Shown: positions 23,169 to 31,247 of the stretch, in pieces
How positions within the stretch are numbered: position 1 is the first letter of the stretch
Layout of the letters: each line of letters starts with the position of its first letter
Assembly (NCBI GenBank): GCA_012520095.1
Contig: JAAYOV010000045.1
Span: forward strand, 1 to 35,772
Direction: 5' to 3'
Length of the DNA: 35,772 bases
DNA from: Tissierellia bacterium
GTDB taxonomy: Bacteria > Bacillota > Clostridia > Peptostreptococcales > Acidaminobacteraceae
Notes under the pieces: generated by a model
Database searches by the model: none
Seen by the model: only the letters and a program-made list of their open reading frames with translations
What the model was told of the DNA's origin: nothing
Translations under genes and position numbers: made by a program

Positions 23169-23957
23169 TTGAGCAGGTTGATTAAGTGGGAGAAAGAAGG
23201 AGCGATTGGAATCATCACCATCAACTCCCCGGCCACCCTCAATGCACTCAATACGCAAGTTCTTGCGCAGCTCGATGAGTGTATCGATGAAGTTGAAAAA
23301 GAGGAAAGCATTGGAGTCCTCATTCTTACCGGGGAAGGCAAGGCATTTGTTGCCGGAGCGGATATTAAAGAAATGCTCCCTCTCGATGCAAAACAAGGTG
23401 AAAAATTAGGCGCAAATGGAAGTAGAATCTTCCGAAGACTCGAGACTCTGCCGATGCCGGTCATCGCTGCGATCAACGGCTTTGCGCTTGGCGGAGGCAA
23501 TGAATTGGCCATGGCATGTGATATTCGCATCGCTTCTGAAAAGGCCAAGTTCGGACAACCTGAAGTGGGTCTGGGCATTACTCCCGGCTTTGCAGGAACA
23601 CAGCGTCTGCCCCGCCTGATAGGACCTGCTGCAGCGAAAGAATTGATTTATACAGGAAAAATAATCGGGGCGCAGGAGGCAAAAGAACTGGGACTCGTAA
23701 ATCGTGTCGTTGCTCCTGAAGAACTGATGGATGTGGCAAAAGGACTTGCGGAAGATATTCTTAAAAACAGTTGGAACGCTGTTGCTCTTAGTAAAAAAGC
23801 GATTAATGACGGTCTACAACTTGATATCGAGAGTGCAATGGATTTGGAAGCAAAAATCTTTGGAGAGTGCTTCCTTTCACCGGATCAAAAAGAAGGCATG
23901 AGTGCCTTTGTAGAAAAACGCAGTGCAAAATTTAATCATTCCAGGAGGAAAGCATGA
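23169..23957 (+). CDS. crt: Enoyl-CoA hydratase / crotonase
   Basis: Crotonase reversibly hydrates crotonyl-CoA to (S)-3-hydroxybutyryl-CoA. The 262-aa protein has the crotonase oxyanion-hole segments AFVAGADIKEM (59-69) and GFALGGGNELAMACD, the catalytic glutamates Glu112 (in GGNELA) and Glu132 (in QPEVGLG), and PGFAGTQRLPRLIG. The TTG start is set by AAAGGAGA seven bases upstream and by alignment with family N-termini. The stop overlaps the hbd ATG by 4 bases. In an organism that ferments lysine, Kal makes crotonyl-CoA, so this enzyme with Hbd would route part of it to acetoacetyl-CoA and acetyl-CoA, or in the other direction feed butyrate formation. Confidence 0.94.
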   Translation: MSRLIKWEKEGAIGIITINSPATLNALNTQVLAQLDECIDEVEKEESIGVLILTGEGKAFVAGADIKEMLPLDAKQGEKLGANGSRIFRRLETLPMPVIAAINGFALGGGNELAMACDIRIASEKAKFGQPEVGLGITPGFAGTQRLPRLIGPAAAKELIYTGKIIGAQEAKELGLVNRVVAPEELMDVAKGLAEDILKNSWNAVALSKKAINDGLQLDIESAMDLEAKIFGECFLSPDQKEGMSAFVEKRSAKFNHSRRKA

Positions 23958-24793
23958 AAGTAGGAGTCATTGGTTCCGGCACCATGGGAGCCGGCATAGC
24001 ACAGATCCTTGCCCAGCAGGGACATGAAGTCGTTCTCAACGCCCGCCGGCAGACATCCGTTGACGGAGGAATCGCAAACATCGACAGACAACTCACCAGA
24101 CTCGTTCAAAGAGAAAGAATGACTCAGGAAGACAAAGATGCAGTCATGGCTCGTGTGAGCGGAACGACCGTACTGGAAGAACTCAAGGATGTCGACTTGA
24201 TTATCGAAGCTGCCGCGGAGGAGATTGAGTCCAAAAAGACACTCTTTAAGCGCCTCGACGAGATGCTGCGAGAAGATGTCATCATCGCAACAAACACTTC
24301 ATCCTTGTCGATTACCGAGATTGCCTCTGCTACCTCTCGTCCGGACAAGGTCATTGGCATGCATTTTTTCAATCCTGTTCCGGTGATGAAGCTTGTTGAA
24401 GTCATCAATGGTGTCGGCACTTCAAAAGAGACCGAAGAGTTTGTCATCAACCTCTCTAAAGAACTGGGCAAAACTCCTGTTCTCGTTGAAGAAGCTCCCG
24501 GTTTTGTCGTCAATCGAATCCTCGTTCCGATGATCAATGAAGCAGTAGGAATTCTTGCAGAAGGCATCGCTTCGGCAGAAGACATCGATGAAGCGATGAA
24601 GCTTGGCGCAAATCACCCGATAGGCCCTCTGGCTTTGGGAGATCTCATTGGAAACGATGTAGTTCTTAACATAATGGATGTTCTCTATGGTGAGTTTGGC
24701 GACAGCAAATACCGCGCGCATCCGCTACTACGTAAGATGGTTCGTGGCGGTAAACTCGGAAGAAAAACAAAGCAAGGCTTTTTCGATTACTAA
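23954..24793 (+). CDS. hbd: 3-hydroxybutyryl-CoA dehydrogenase
   Basis: This 279-aa enzyme interconverts 3-hydroxybutyryl-CoA and acetoacetyl-CoA. The Rossmann motif GSGTMG lies at 7-12, the catalytic segment MHFFNPVPVMKLVEV contains His137, and EAPGFVVNRIL and GPLALGDLIGND are typical of the C-terminal domain. After the second beta strand the sequence is VVLNARRQ (27-34), where NADH-dependent relatives usually have an acidic residue; two arginines suggest NADP(H) use, to be tested. AGGAGGAAAGC precedes the ATG, which overlaps the crt stop. A strong terminator follows, so crt-hbd form their own unit, separate from the lysine operon downstream. Confidence 0.94.
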   Translation: MKVGVIGSGTMGAGIAQILAQQGHEVVLNARRQTSVDGGIANIDRQLTRLVQRERMTQEDKDAVMARVSGTTVLEELKDVDLIIEAAAEEIESKKTLFKRLDEMLREDVIIATNTSSLSITEIASATSRPDKVIGMHFFNPVPVMKLVEVINGVGTSKETEEFVINLSKELGKTPVLVEEAPGFVVNRILVPMINEAVGILAEGIASAEDIDEAMKLGANHPIGPLALGDLIGNDVVLNIMDVLYGEFGDSKYRAHPLLRKMVRGGKLGRKTKQGFFDY

Positions 24794-24800
24794 GTTTATT

Positions 24801-24842
24801 CGGACGGTTGCTGTCTGAAAGACAGCGACCGTCTGTTCCTTG
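24801..24842 (+). terminator. Terminator after crt-hbd
   Basis: 24803-24815 and 24821-24833 form a 13-bp stem with one G-T pair around a TGAAA loop, extendable by two outer pairs, followed by a U-rich TGTTCCTT. It lies 7 bases after the hbd stop. The tail is imperfect, so termination may be incomplete. Confidence 0.75.
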
Positions 24843-24986
24843 AAAATAGCTCCTTAGGGAAGGACAATTTTCTTGATGCAAAGAACTCTGAAACGAGGGA
24901 AAAAAGGAAAAGCAAATATTTTCACCTACAGCAAAAAAACAGCCTTATTTGTGTAGAAAATATAATATCGCTATCCACCGTTGTTC

Positions 24987-25015
24987 TTGCTCATAGATTT
25001 ATTTCAAGGTATAAT
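24987..25015 (+). promoter_or_regulatory. kal: Promoter of the lysine-fermentation operon
   Basis: TTGCTC (24987-24992) and a perfect TATAAT (25010-25015) are spaced by 17 bases. The start point would be near 25022, ten bases before the aptamer helix P1, which is where a riboswitch leader should begin. Confidence 0.8.
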
Positions 25016-25031
25016 ATTCTCGATAGAACAG

Positions 25032-25197
25032 ATAGATAGAGGCGCGTGCAGAGGGTACTCCGGATCCGATAGGAGAAGACGATCCTGGAAAGGAGAAAGG
25101 GCTGGACGCCGAAAGGTGTCTGTTTCGTCTTGACAGATGTCTTGGTGCAAGGTCATAAGGTCTTACACTGTCATGGAATCCATGGAGCGCTATTTAT
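25032..25197 (+). ncRNA. Lysine riboswitch (L box) aptamer
   Basis: The conserved L-box core is present: ATAGATAGAGGCGCG at the 5' side, GGGCTGGACGCCGAAAGG in the middle, and GGAGCGCTATTTAT at the 3' side. Helices can be drawn as P1 25032-25039 with 25190-25197 (8 bp, one G-T); P2 including GGATC (25062-25066) with GATCC (25081-25085); P3 around 25116-25142; P4 GTGCAAG with CTTACAC (25145-25168); and P5 CATGG/CCATG (25172-25184). The aptamer binds free L-lysine. It precedes lysine-degrading genes, not biosynthetic or transport genes. How it acts is discussed at the overlapping terminator. Confidence 0.92.
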
Positions 25198-25224
25198 GTT
25201 TCTGAACATAATGGGGCTTTTTTT
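25194..25224 (+). terminator. Riboswitch expression-platform terminator overlapping P1
   Basis: TTATGTT (25194-25200) and AACATAA (25205-25211) form a perfect 7-bp stem with a TCTG loop. TGGGGC and T7 (25218-25224) follow, and AGC/GCT may add an outer clamp. Four bases, 25194-25197, are also the 3' strand of aptamer helix P1. When lysine stabilises P1, the terminator stem loses four of its seven pairs. Nothing between the aptamer and terminator could act as an antiterminator. This layout predicts transcription on with lysine, as in pbuE-type adenine switches. Confidence 0.8.
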
Positions 25225-25258
25225 GTTGGAAAGCCTCAGGAAAAAAGGGAGGGAAGTG

Positions 25259-25639
25259 ATGGAAGCGTTGATTCGGCTTCGAATGAGCCAAGCAGATGCT
25301 CATTACGGAGGAAATTTGGTGGATGGAGCAAAGATGCTCCAGCTGTTCGGAGATGTGGCGACGGAGCTTTTGATCCTTCGCGACGGGGACGAAGGGCTCT
25401 TTGTCGCCTATGACATGGTGGAGTTTACCGCCCCGGTCTATGCCGGCGAATTTATTGAGGCGGTCGGCCGCATCACCTCGGAGGGCAAGTCTTCGCGCAA
25501 AATGGAATTTGAAGCGAGAAAAGTGATTGTTCCGCGCCCTGATATCAGTGATTCAGCTGCTGACAAACTGGATGAACCTATTGTCGTCTGTCGCGCAACG
25601 GGAACATGTGTCGTTCCCTCGGCCAAGCAAAGGAGATAA
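25259..25639 (+). CDS. kal: 3-aminobutyryl-CoA ammonia-lyase
   Basis: Kal removes ammonia from L-3-aminobutyryl-CoA to give crotonyl-CoA in lysine fermentation. The 126-aa protein matches the short hotdog-fold Kal family: [19 protein letters not shown] at the N-terminus, then [19 protein letters not shown] and a C-terminal [13 protein letters not shown] chose ATG 25259 since GGAGGG (25248-25253) lies 5 bases upstream; longer in-frame starts would run back through the riboswitch. It is the first gene of the operon under lysine control and is followed within one base by kce. The identification rests on both the sequence and the unbroken set of lysine genes that follow. Confidence 0.92.
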   Translation: MEALIRLRMSQADAHYGGNLVDGAKMLQLFGDVATELLILRDGDEGLFVAYDMVEFTAPVYAGEFIEAVGRITSEGKSSRKMEFEARKVIVPRPDISDSAADKLDEPIVVCRATGTCVVPSAKQRR

Positions 25640-25640
25640 A

Positions 25641-26465
25641 ATGGAAAAGTTAATCATTACTGCCGCGATCTGTGGCGCCGAAGTGACGAAAGAACACAAT
25701 CCTGCTGTCCCCTACACGGTAGAAGAGATCGCCCGCGAGGCTGAGTCTGCATACAAAGCCGGAGCGAGCATTATCCACCTTCATGTGCGTTGGGATGATG
25801 GTACTCCCACACAGGACAAGGGACGTTTCCAAGAATGCATCGACGCCATTCGCGAAAGATGCCCCGATGTCATCATCCAACCCTCCACAGGCGGAGCCGT
25901 CGGGATGACGGATCTGGAGCGCCTGCAGCCCACAGAGATCGAAGGAACCGAGATGGCAACTTTGGACTGTGGAACCCTGAACTTCGGAGGAGACGAGATC
26001 TTCATCAACACAGAAAATACGATCAAGAATTTTGGAAAGATTATGATCGAGCGCGGCATCAAGCCCGAAATTGAAGTGTTTGACAAGGGCATGATTGACT
26101 ATGCCATTCGCTTCCACAAGCAAGGCTATATTCAAGCACCCATGCACTTTGACTTCGTCTTGGGGGTTCAGATGAACGCATCACTAAGAGACCTTGCCTT
26201 TATGGTCGACAGTATTCCTGAAGGAAGTACATGGACAGCAGCAGGCATGGGCCGTCATCAGTTCCCGATAGCCGCAATGACGATCGCCTCCGGCGGACAT
26301 GTTCGAGTCGGATTTGAAGACAATGTGTATCTTGAAAGAGGCGTCCTTGCCAAGAGCAACGGAGAACTCGTAGAAAAAGCCGTTCGCATAGCAAAAGAAC
26401 TTGGAAGAGAAATCGCCACACCCGATGAGGCGAGAAAAATTTTATCCTTGGAGGCAAGAAAATGA
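25641..26465 (+). CDS. kce: 3-keto-5-aminohexanoate cleavage enzyme
   Basis: Kce cleaves 3-keto-5-aminohexanoate with acetyl-CoA into 3-aminobutyryl-CoA and acetoacetate. The 274-aa protein is a BKACE-family TIM barrel. Zinc ligands His46 and His48 in IIHLHVR and the active-site Glu14 (CGAEVTK) and Ser82 (QPSTGG) fall at the same numbers I recall for the characterised Cloacimonas enzyme. GGHVRVGFEDN (219-228 region) supplies the later arginine and acidic residues. ATG 25641 follows AAAGGAGAT; an upstream in-frame start would overlap kal by more than 100 bases. The stop overlaps the kdd ATG by 4 bases. Confidence 0.95.
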   Translation: MEKLIITAAICGAEVTKEHNPAVPYTVEEIAREAESAYKAGASIIHLHVRWDDGTPTQDKGRFQECIDAIRERCPDVIIQPSTGGAVGMTDLERLQPTEIEGTEMATLDCGTLNFGGDEIFINTENTIKNFGKIMIERGIKPEIEVFDKGMIDYAIRFHKQGYIQAPMHFDFVLGVQMNASLRDLAFMVDSIPEGSTWTAAGMGRHQFPIAAMTIASGGHVRVGFEDNVYLERGVLAKSNGELVEKAVRIAKELGREIATPDEARKILSLEARK

Positions 26466-27493
26466 AAATAGGCAACAAATACGGCACACACCGCGTCATC
26501 GAACCGAAGGGATCCATGCCGCAGGCAGCACAGAAAATTGACAACACCCCCGAGATCTACAACAACGAGATGCTGATCGATGTCACCGCTCTCAATATCG
26601 ACTCAGCGAGCTTCCATCAGATCGTGACTGCTTGTGAAGGCGATGAAGAAAGAATCAAAGAAATGATCATGGGCATCGTCAACGAGCGCGGCAAAATGCA
26701 GAACCCGGTGACTGGAAGTGGCGGTATTCTCATCGGCACAGTTGCCGAACTCGGCCCCGATTTCCCCGGAACGGTTCAGGTTGGTGACAAAGTGGCCACA
26801 CTTGTGAGCCTGTCGTTGACTCCTTTGAAATTGGAAGAAATTAACAAAGTCCATCAGGACATCGACAAAGTCGAAGTCAAGGGCAAAGCGATCATCTTTG
26901 AAAGCGGCATCTATGCAAAACTGCCCGACGATATGCCTGAAACCCTTGCTATGGCAGCGCTTGACGTAGCTGGCGCCCCTGCACAGGCGGCAAAACTTGC
27001 TCGCCCCGGTATGTCGGTTCTGATTCTCGGCGCTTCCGGAAAAAGCGGAATTATGTGCGCTTATGAAGCAAGAAAAAGAGTCGGTCCCACAGGACGTGTG
27101 GTCGGCATGGCATCTCGCGAAGCCACAGCGGAAAAAGTCCGCAAGACAGGTTTCTGCCATGAAGTCATCGCAGCAGACGCCAACAATCCGACAGAAGTGC
27201 TTGAAAAGGCTCTCGCCGCCAACAACGGTGAAGAGTACGATCTGGCCATCAACGTCGTAAACATCCCCAATACGGAGATGAGCACCATTTTACCTGTCAA
27301 AGACGGTGGAACAGTCTATTTCTTCAGCATGGCGACCAGCTTCACAAAAGCGGCTCTCGGCGCCGAAGGAGTGGGCAAAGACGTCGATATGATCATCGGA
27401 AACGGCTATACAAAAGGACATGCCGAGATTACACTTGAAGTTCTGCGTGAATCCCCCATTCTTCGCGAACTCTTTGAAAAAAGCTATCAGTAA
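26462..27493 (+). CDS. kdd: L-erythro-3,5-diaminohexanoate dehydrogenase
   Basis: Kdd oxidatively deaminates 3,5-diaminohexanoate to 3-keto-5-aminohexanoate with NAD(P)+. This 343-aa protein starts KIGNKYGTHRVIEPKGSMPQ, the usual Kdd N-terminus, and has a nucleotide-binding stretch VLILGASGKSGIMCAYEARK near residue 185. The substrate comes from KamDE at the other end of the operon and the product goes to Kce directly upstream. The ATG overlaps the kce stop (ATGA). A 27-base gap with GGGAGGAAAT separates it from kamA. Confidence 0.95.
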   Translation: MKIGNKYGTHRVIEPKGSMPQAAQKIDNTPEIYNNEMLIDVTALNIDSASFHQIVTACEGDEERIKEMIMGIVNERGKMQNPVTGSGGILIGTVAELGPDFPGTVQVGDKVATLVSLSLTPLKLEEINKVHQDIDKVEVKGKAIIFESGIYAKLPDDMPETLAMAALDVAGAPAQAAKLARPGMSVLILGASGKSGIMCAYEARKRVGPTGRVVGMASREATAEKVRKTGFCHEVIAADANNPTEVLEKALAANNGEEYDLAINVVNIPNTEMSTILPVKDGGTVYFFSMATSFTKAALGAEGVGKDVDMIIGNGYTKGHAEITLEVLRESPILRELFEKSYQ

Positions 27494-27520
27494 TCTGTCT
27501 GAATAATATAGGGAGGAAAT

Positions 27521-28780
27521 ATGAATACCGATTATGAACAACGCCGTAGAAAACTGTTCCCGGAAGTAACCGATGAGCAATGGTCAAGCTGGCAGTGGCA
27601 AGTGCGAAACCGCATTGAGACTCTCGATGACCTGAAGAAATATCTTCCCCTGACCGCAGAGGAAGAAGAAGGCGTCAAGAAGACACTGGAAACTTTGCGC
27701 ATGGCGATTACTCCCTACTATTTATCTCTCATCGATCCGGAAAATCCCTATGATCCGGTGAGACGTCAAGCTGTTCCTCTGGAACTGGAAGTCCATCAGT
27801 CTTCAGCCGATCTCCTCGATCCTTTGAGTGAAGACGAAGACTCTCCGGTTCCCGGACTGACTCATCGTTATCCTGACCGTGTTCTGTTCCTCATCACCGA
27901 CCAATGTTCCATGTACTGCAGACACTGTACACGTCGCCGCTTTGCCGGACAGCATGACGCTGCCGTAAAGAAAGAGCAGATAGACGGATGTATTGAGTAT
28001 GTTCGCAACACACCGACCGTTCGCGACGTCCTGCTTTCGGGCGGAGATGCCCTCCTTATGAGTGACGATCGACTCGAAGACATCATCAGCCGCCTTCGCG
28101 CCATTGAACATGTGGAGATCATCCGAATCGGCTCCAGAGCTCCGGTTGTCATGCCTCAACGCATCACACAGGAACTCTGCGACATGCTTAAGAAATATCA
28201 TCCGATTTATCTCAATACGCACTTCAATCATCCTCGCGAAATTACAAAAGAAAGCAAGGAAGCTTGCGAGCGCATGGCAAATGCGGGAATTCCTCTCGGA
28301 AACCAGAGTGTGCTTCTGCGCGGCGTAAATGACTGTGTCTATATTCAGCGCGAACTCGTACAGGGGCTGGCGGCCATTCGCGTCAAACCTTACTATATCT
28401 ATCAATGCGACCTCAGCTTCGGTCTCGAACACTTCCGCACAAGCGTTTCAAAGGGCATTGAGATCATTGAAGGGCTTAGAGGACACACCTCCGGTTACTG
28501 CATTCCGACTTTCGTCGTCGATGCCCCGGGTGGTGGAGGAAAGACGCCTGTCATGCCTCAGTATGTCGTCAGTCAGTCGCATAACCGCGTCATCCTCAGA
28601 AACTATGAAGGGGTCATCACTACGTACACCGAGCCTGATAACTATGTTCCCGATTGCCACTGCGATTATTGCACAGGCAAAAAGGAAATGGAGATGGAAG
28701 GTGTAGCGGGTCTTCTTGAAGGCAAGCAGATGGCGCTGGAGCCTCAGAATCTTGCACGCAAGAAAAGACATGTTGAGTGA
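27521..28780 (+). CDS. kamA: L-lysine 2,3-aminomutase (radical SAM)
   Basis: KamA converts L-lysine to L-beta-lysine, the first step of lysine fermentation, using a [4Fe-4S] cluster, SAM and PLP. The 419-aa protein has the radical-SAM triad CSMYCRHC (Cys129, Cys133, Cys136), the SAM-region LLSGGDALLM, the PLP lysine Lys341 in DAPGGGGKTPVMPQY, and zinc-ligand cysteines in CHCDYC (379, 381, 384). All are offset by four from the C. subterminale enzyme as I remember it, so it is a true lysine 2,3-aminomutase and not EpmB, which lacks the zinc site. The ATG is preceded by GGGAGG. The stop overlaps kamB by 11 bases. Confidence 0.97.
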   Translation: MNTDYEQRRRKLFPEVTDEQWSSWQWQVRNRIETLDDLKKYLPLTAEEEEGVKKTLETLRMAITPYYLSLIDPENPYDPVRRQAVPLELEVHQSSADLLDPLSEDEDSPVPGLTHRYPDRVLFLITDQCSMYCRHCTRRRFAGQHDAAVKKEQIDGCIEYVRNTPTVRDVLLSGGDALLMSDDRLEDIISRLRAIEHVEIIRIGSRAPVVMPQRITQELCDMLKKYHPIYLNTHFNHPREITKESKEACERMANAGIPLGNQSVLLRGVNDCVYIQRELVQGLAAIRVKPYYIYQCDLSFGLEHFRTSVSKGIEIIEGLRGHTSGYCIPTFVVDAPGGGGKTPVMPQYVVSQSHNRVILRNYEGVITTYTEPDNYVPDCHCDYCTGKKEMEMEGVAGLLEGKQMALEPQNLARKKRHVE

Positions 28781-29786
28781 TCAACTTCAGGGACTGAACT
28801 CACTAGCCATTATCGGCATGGAAAAAAATGCCGGAAAAACGACCGTCCTCAACCGAATTCTTGAAGAAGCCAGACGGGGCGGGGATCTTCCCCGCCCTCT
28901 GGCTATCACTTCTATCGGAAGAGACGGAGAAGAAAAGGACATCGTTACTTCGACAAAAAAACCTCGAATCTACGTCGAGAAGGGAACTCTTGTTGCGACA
29001 GCTTCCTCATTTCTGTCTCGATGCCGGTTGACGAAGGAGATTTTAGCATCGACCGATGTTCGCACAGCTCTTGGATCGGTCATCATTTTTCGAGCGCTTA
29101 GCGACGGATTTGTAGAGATTGCGGGGCCGTCAAGCGTGGAAGGTGTCAGGAGCATAAAAGAAGAGTTTCTTGCCGTCGATCCGGGCTGTTTTTACATTGT
29201 CGACGGAGCTGTGTCGAGAAAATCGACCGCAGGGCATTTTTTGACGGAAGGTGCTATTTTATGCACAGGGGCAAGCCTCAATCCTTCCATGAAAAATGTC
29301 GTGAGACAGACAGCGGCGATGGTTGAGCAGTTTATGCTTCCGGTTGCGCCTGAAGAGTATCAAAAAACATTTTCACAAACTTACGCAAAAGCCGTTATTT
29401 TTAAAGAGGGAAGGCCGGAAGAAGTGGAGGGAGATCTCGCCTTCACGATGGCAGACGACATTGCGGAAAAATTTACCAAAGAAAGCGAAGCGCTTTTCCT
29501 TCGGGGAGTTGTGACGGAGAGTTTCTTCAAGAGTCTTTTGCAGAAAGTATCTCTCAAAGGGAAACAGGTCATCATAGAAGATGCCACCCGTCTCTTCGTC
29601 TCTACGGGCTATCTCAATCTTTTGAAGCGTCGGGGTGTGACTCTTGAAGTGCTTCAGCCGATGGAACTCAGAGCGGTCTGCATCAACCCCTTTTCACCAC
29701 GCGGAATCGATTTTGAGGCAGAAGTCTTTCTTCAGGAAATGCAGAAGGCGATATCGGTGCCGGTCTTTGATGTCGGGAGGATGTAA
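28770..29786 (+). CDS. kamB: KamB, putative lysine 5,6-aminomutase reactivase subunit (P-loop)
   Basis: This 338-aa protein has one clear motif, the P-loop GMEKNAGKTT at about 16-25, close to the N-terminus. The gene lies between kamA and the MutS-like kamC, the place of kamB in lysine-fermentation clusters of Clostridium and Fusobacterium. It is annotated there as a subunit of the system that reactivates the B12-dependent lysine 5,6-aminomutase; I know of no direct sequence signature for that activity, so the role is by context. I chose ATG 28770, inside the last codons of kamA; a longer in-frame start (28716) would bury it in kamA. The stop TAA shares its last base with the kamC ATG. Confidence 0.85.
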   Translation: MLSDQLQGLNSLAIIGMEKNAGKTTVLNRILEEARRGGDLPRPLAITSIGRDGEEKDIVTSTKKPRIYVEKGTLVATASSFLSRCRLTKEILASTDVRTALGSVIIFRALSDGFVEIAGPSSVEGVRSIKEEFLAVDPGCFYIVDGAVSRKSTAGHFLTEGAILCTGASLNPSMKNVVRQTAAMVEQFMLPVAPEEYQKTFSQTYAKAVIFKEGRPEEVEGDLAFTMADDIAEKFTKESEALFLRGVVTESFFKSLLQKVSLKGKQVIIEDATRLFVSTGYLNLLKRRGVTLEVLQPMELRAVCINPFSPRGIDFEAEVFLQEMQKAISVPVFDVGRM

Positions 29787-31237
29787 TGGATATCTCTCAG
29801 AAAGAGTGGAGAGACATCGGAGGCGAGTTTGTCTTCGAACAACTGAATACCATGACTCCCTATGGGACGCAGCGCAAAGCTTTGCGAAAGCAGTATCGTC
29901 CGAGTCAAAGAGAGGAGCTTTTAGAGGAACTGTCAGCCGTTGAAGAGCTCAGTCAATCGCTTCAGAGACATCCTTCGGCGATTCACAACTTGCAGTATGA
30001 GTTTTGCCGTGTAAAGGATATTCGAAGATCCGTTCAACGAGCAAAAAAAGGTGGAATCTTAGAGGACTTGGAGTTCTTTGAGTTGAAAATTTTCTGCGAT
30101 GTCATTTATCAGCTGATCGAAAAATATCCTCTTCTTGATACGCCGCTGGAAAGCGGGTTGCTTCCTCTCGATGAAATTCGAGAACGCCTCGATCCGGAAA
30201 AAACAGGCAGAATGACATTCTATGTTTATGACGCCTATTCGAAGAGACTGACGCTTTTAAGAAAGCATCAGCGTGAAATAGAGGTGAGAATTGCTCGTGA
30301 AAAAGATGAGCAAGAGAAGGAAGAGCTCCTCAGGGAGCGAGGTGGCCTTCTTATCGCCCAGGACAAAGAAGAGCGTGAGATTCGCATTGAACTTTCATCG
30401 CTTGTGCAAATGCATGCAGATGTGATTTTCCACAATATGGATGCGCTGGGCAGACTTGACCATCGCATTGCCAAAGCGATTCTTGCCAAAGAATACGGGG
30501 GATGCATGCCTCAAGTCAGAGAAGATGGAGGGATTGAGTTAAAAGAGGCCATCAATCCGCTTCTCAGTGATATCCTCAGTAAAAAGGGAGAAAACTTCCA
30601 GAGAATGAGCATCAAGGTGTCCACAGGAACCTCCATTGTCACCGGAGCGAATATGGGCGGAAAGAGTGTCTCGCTGAAGACGATGCTCTTAAATGTGATG
30701 TTAGTCCATATGGGGATGTTCCCGTTTGCAGAAGCTGCTACTATTTCATTGTTTGACTTTTTCTTTTACTTGGGAGATGATCTTGAAGACCTCAGCGCCG
30801 GACTTTCGAGCTTCGGTGCGGAGATTCTCAAACTCTCCGACGTCTATAGGAAGGCGCAACATCAGCGCGGCATGATCCTCCTTGACGAACCGCTCAGGGG
30901 GACGAACCCGAGAGAGGGAAGGGCCATCCTTTTAGGTCTTGTTCGACGCTTTGTCGGAAGCGACCATCTCCTTGTCGTCTCGACGCATTTTGAGAGCTTG
31001 GTAGAAGAGGGGATGACGCATTTCCAGGTTCGAGGGCTGAAAGATGTGGATTTTGACGCGTTAGCTTCGGAGATTGAAGTGGACAGGGAGGCATCCCTCA
31101 GTCGAATCCGAAAGAGTATGAACTTCCGCCTTGAAGAGGTGGAAGCGGGAGAAGATGTTCCCAGAGATGCGCTGCGAATCAGCGAGCTCTTGGGACTTGA
31201 TCCCACACTGATCGAAGAAATTAAAGAGCTATTATAG
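29786..31237 (+). CDS. kamC: KamC, MutS-like ATPase, putative lysine 5,6-aminomutase reactivase
   Basis: This 483-aa protein carries the C-terminal ATPase domain of the MutS superfamily without the mismatch-recognition domain. Walker A is TGANMGGKS (about 286-294), and Walker B with the following D-loop-like segment is MILLDEPLRGTNPREG, then VVSTHFES. A coiled-coil-rich charged middle region (about 155-205) replaces the MutS clamp. Together with KamB it is thought to replace damaged cobalamin on KamDE, as other B12 mutases have dedicated chaperone ATPases. That link is from conserved neighbourhood, not from the sequence alone. The start is fixed by the one-base overlap with kamB. KamD starts 10 bases after the stop. 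Confidence 0.87.
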   Translation: MDISQKEWRDIGGEFVFEQLNTMTPYGTQRKALRKQYRPSQREELLEELSAVEELSQSLQRHPSAIHNLQYEFCRVKDIRRSVQRAKKGGILEDLEFFELKIFCDVIYQLIEKYPLLDTPLESGLLPLDEIRERLDPEKTGRMTFYVYDAYSKRLTLLRKHQREIEVRIAREKDEQEKEELLRERGGLLIAQDKEEREIRIELSSLVQMHADVIFHNMDALGRLDHRIAKAILAKEYGGCMPQVREDGGIELKEAINPLLSDILSKKGENFQRMSIKVSTGTSIVTGANMGGKSVSLKTMLLNVMLVHMGMFPFAEAATISLFDFFFYLGDDLEDLSAGLSSFGAEILKLSDVYRKAQHQRGMILLDEPLRGTNPREGRAILLGLVRRFVGSDHLLVVSTHFESLVEEGMTHFQVRGLKDVDFDALASEIEVDREASLSRIRKSMNFRLEEVEAGEDVPRDALRISELLGLDPTLIEEIKELL

Positions 31238-31247
31238 GGAGGGAAGC

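Larger units (their letters stand above)
24794..25258 (+). other. Leader region between hbd and kal
   Basis: This 465-base gap holds, in order, the hbd terminator (24801-24842), an A-rich stretch of about 120 bases where I see nothing, the kal-operon promoter (24987-25015), a lysine riboswitch (25032-25197), its terminator (25194-25224), and the kal ribosome binding site GGAGGG (25248-25253). No gene is supported here. Confidence 0.85.

Noticed and set aside
25130..25258. N-terminal extension of Kal reading through the riboswitch terminator
   Set aside because: The extension lies inside a structured leader, and a good ribosome binding site precedes ATG 25259.
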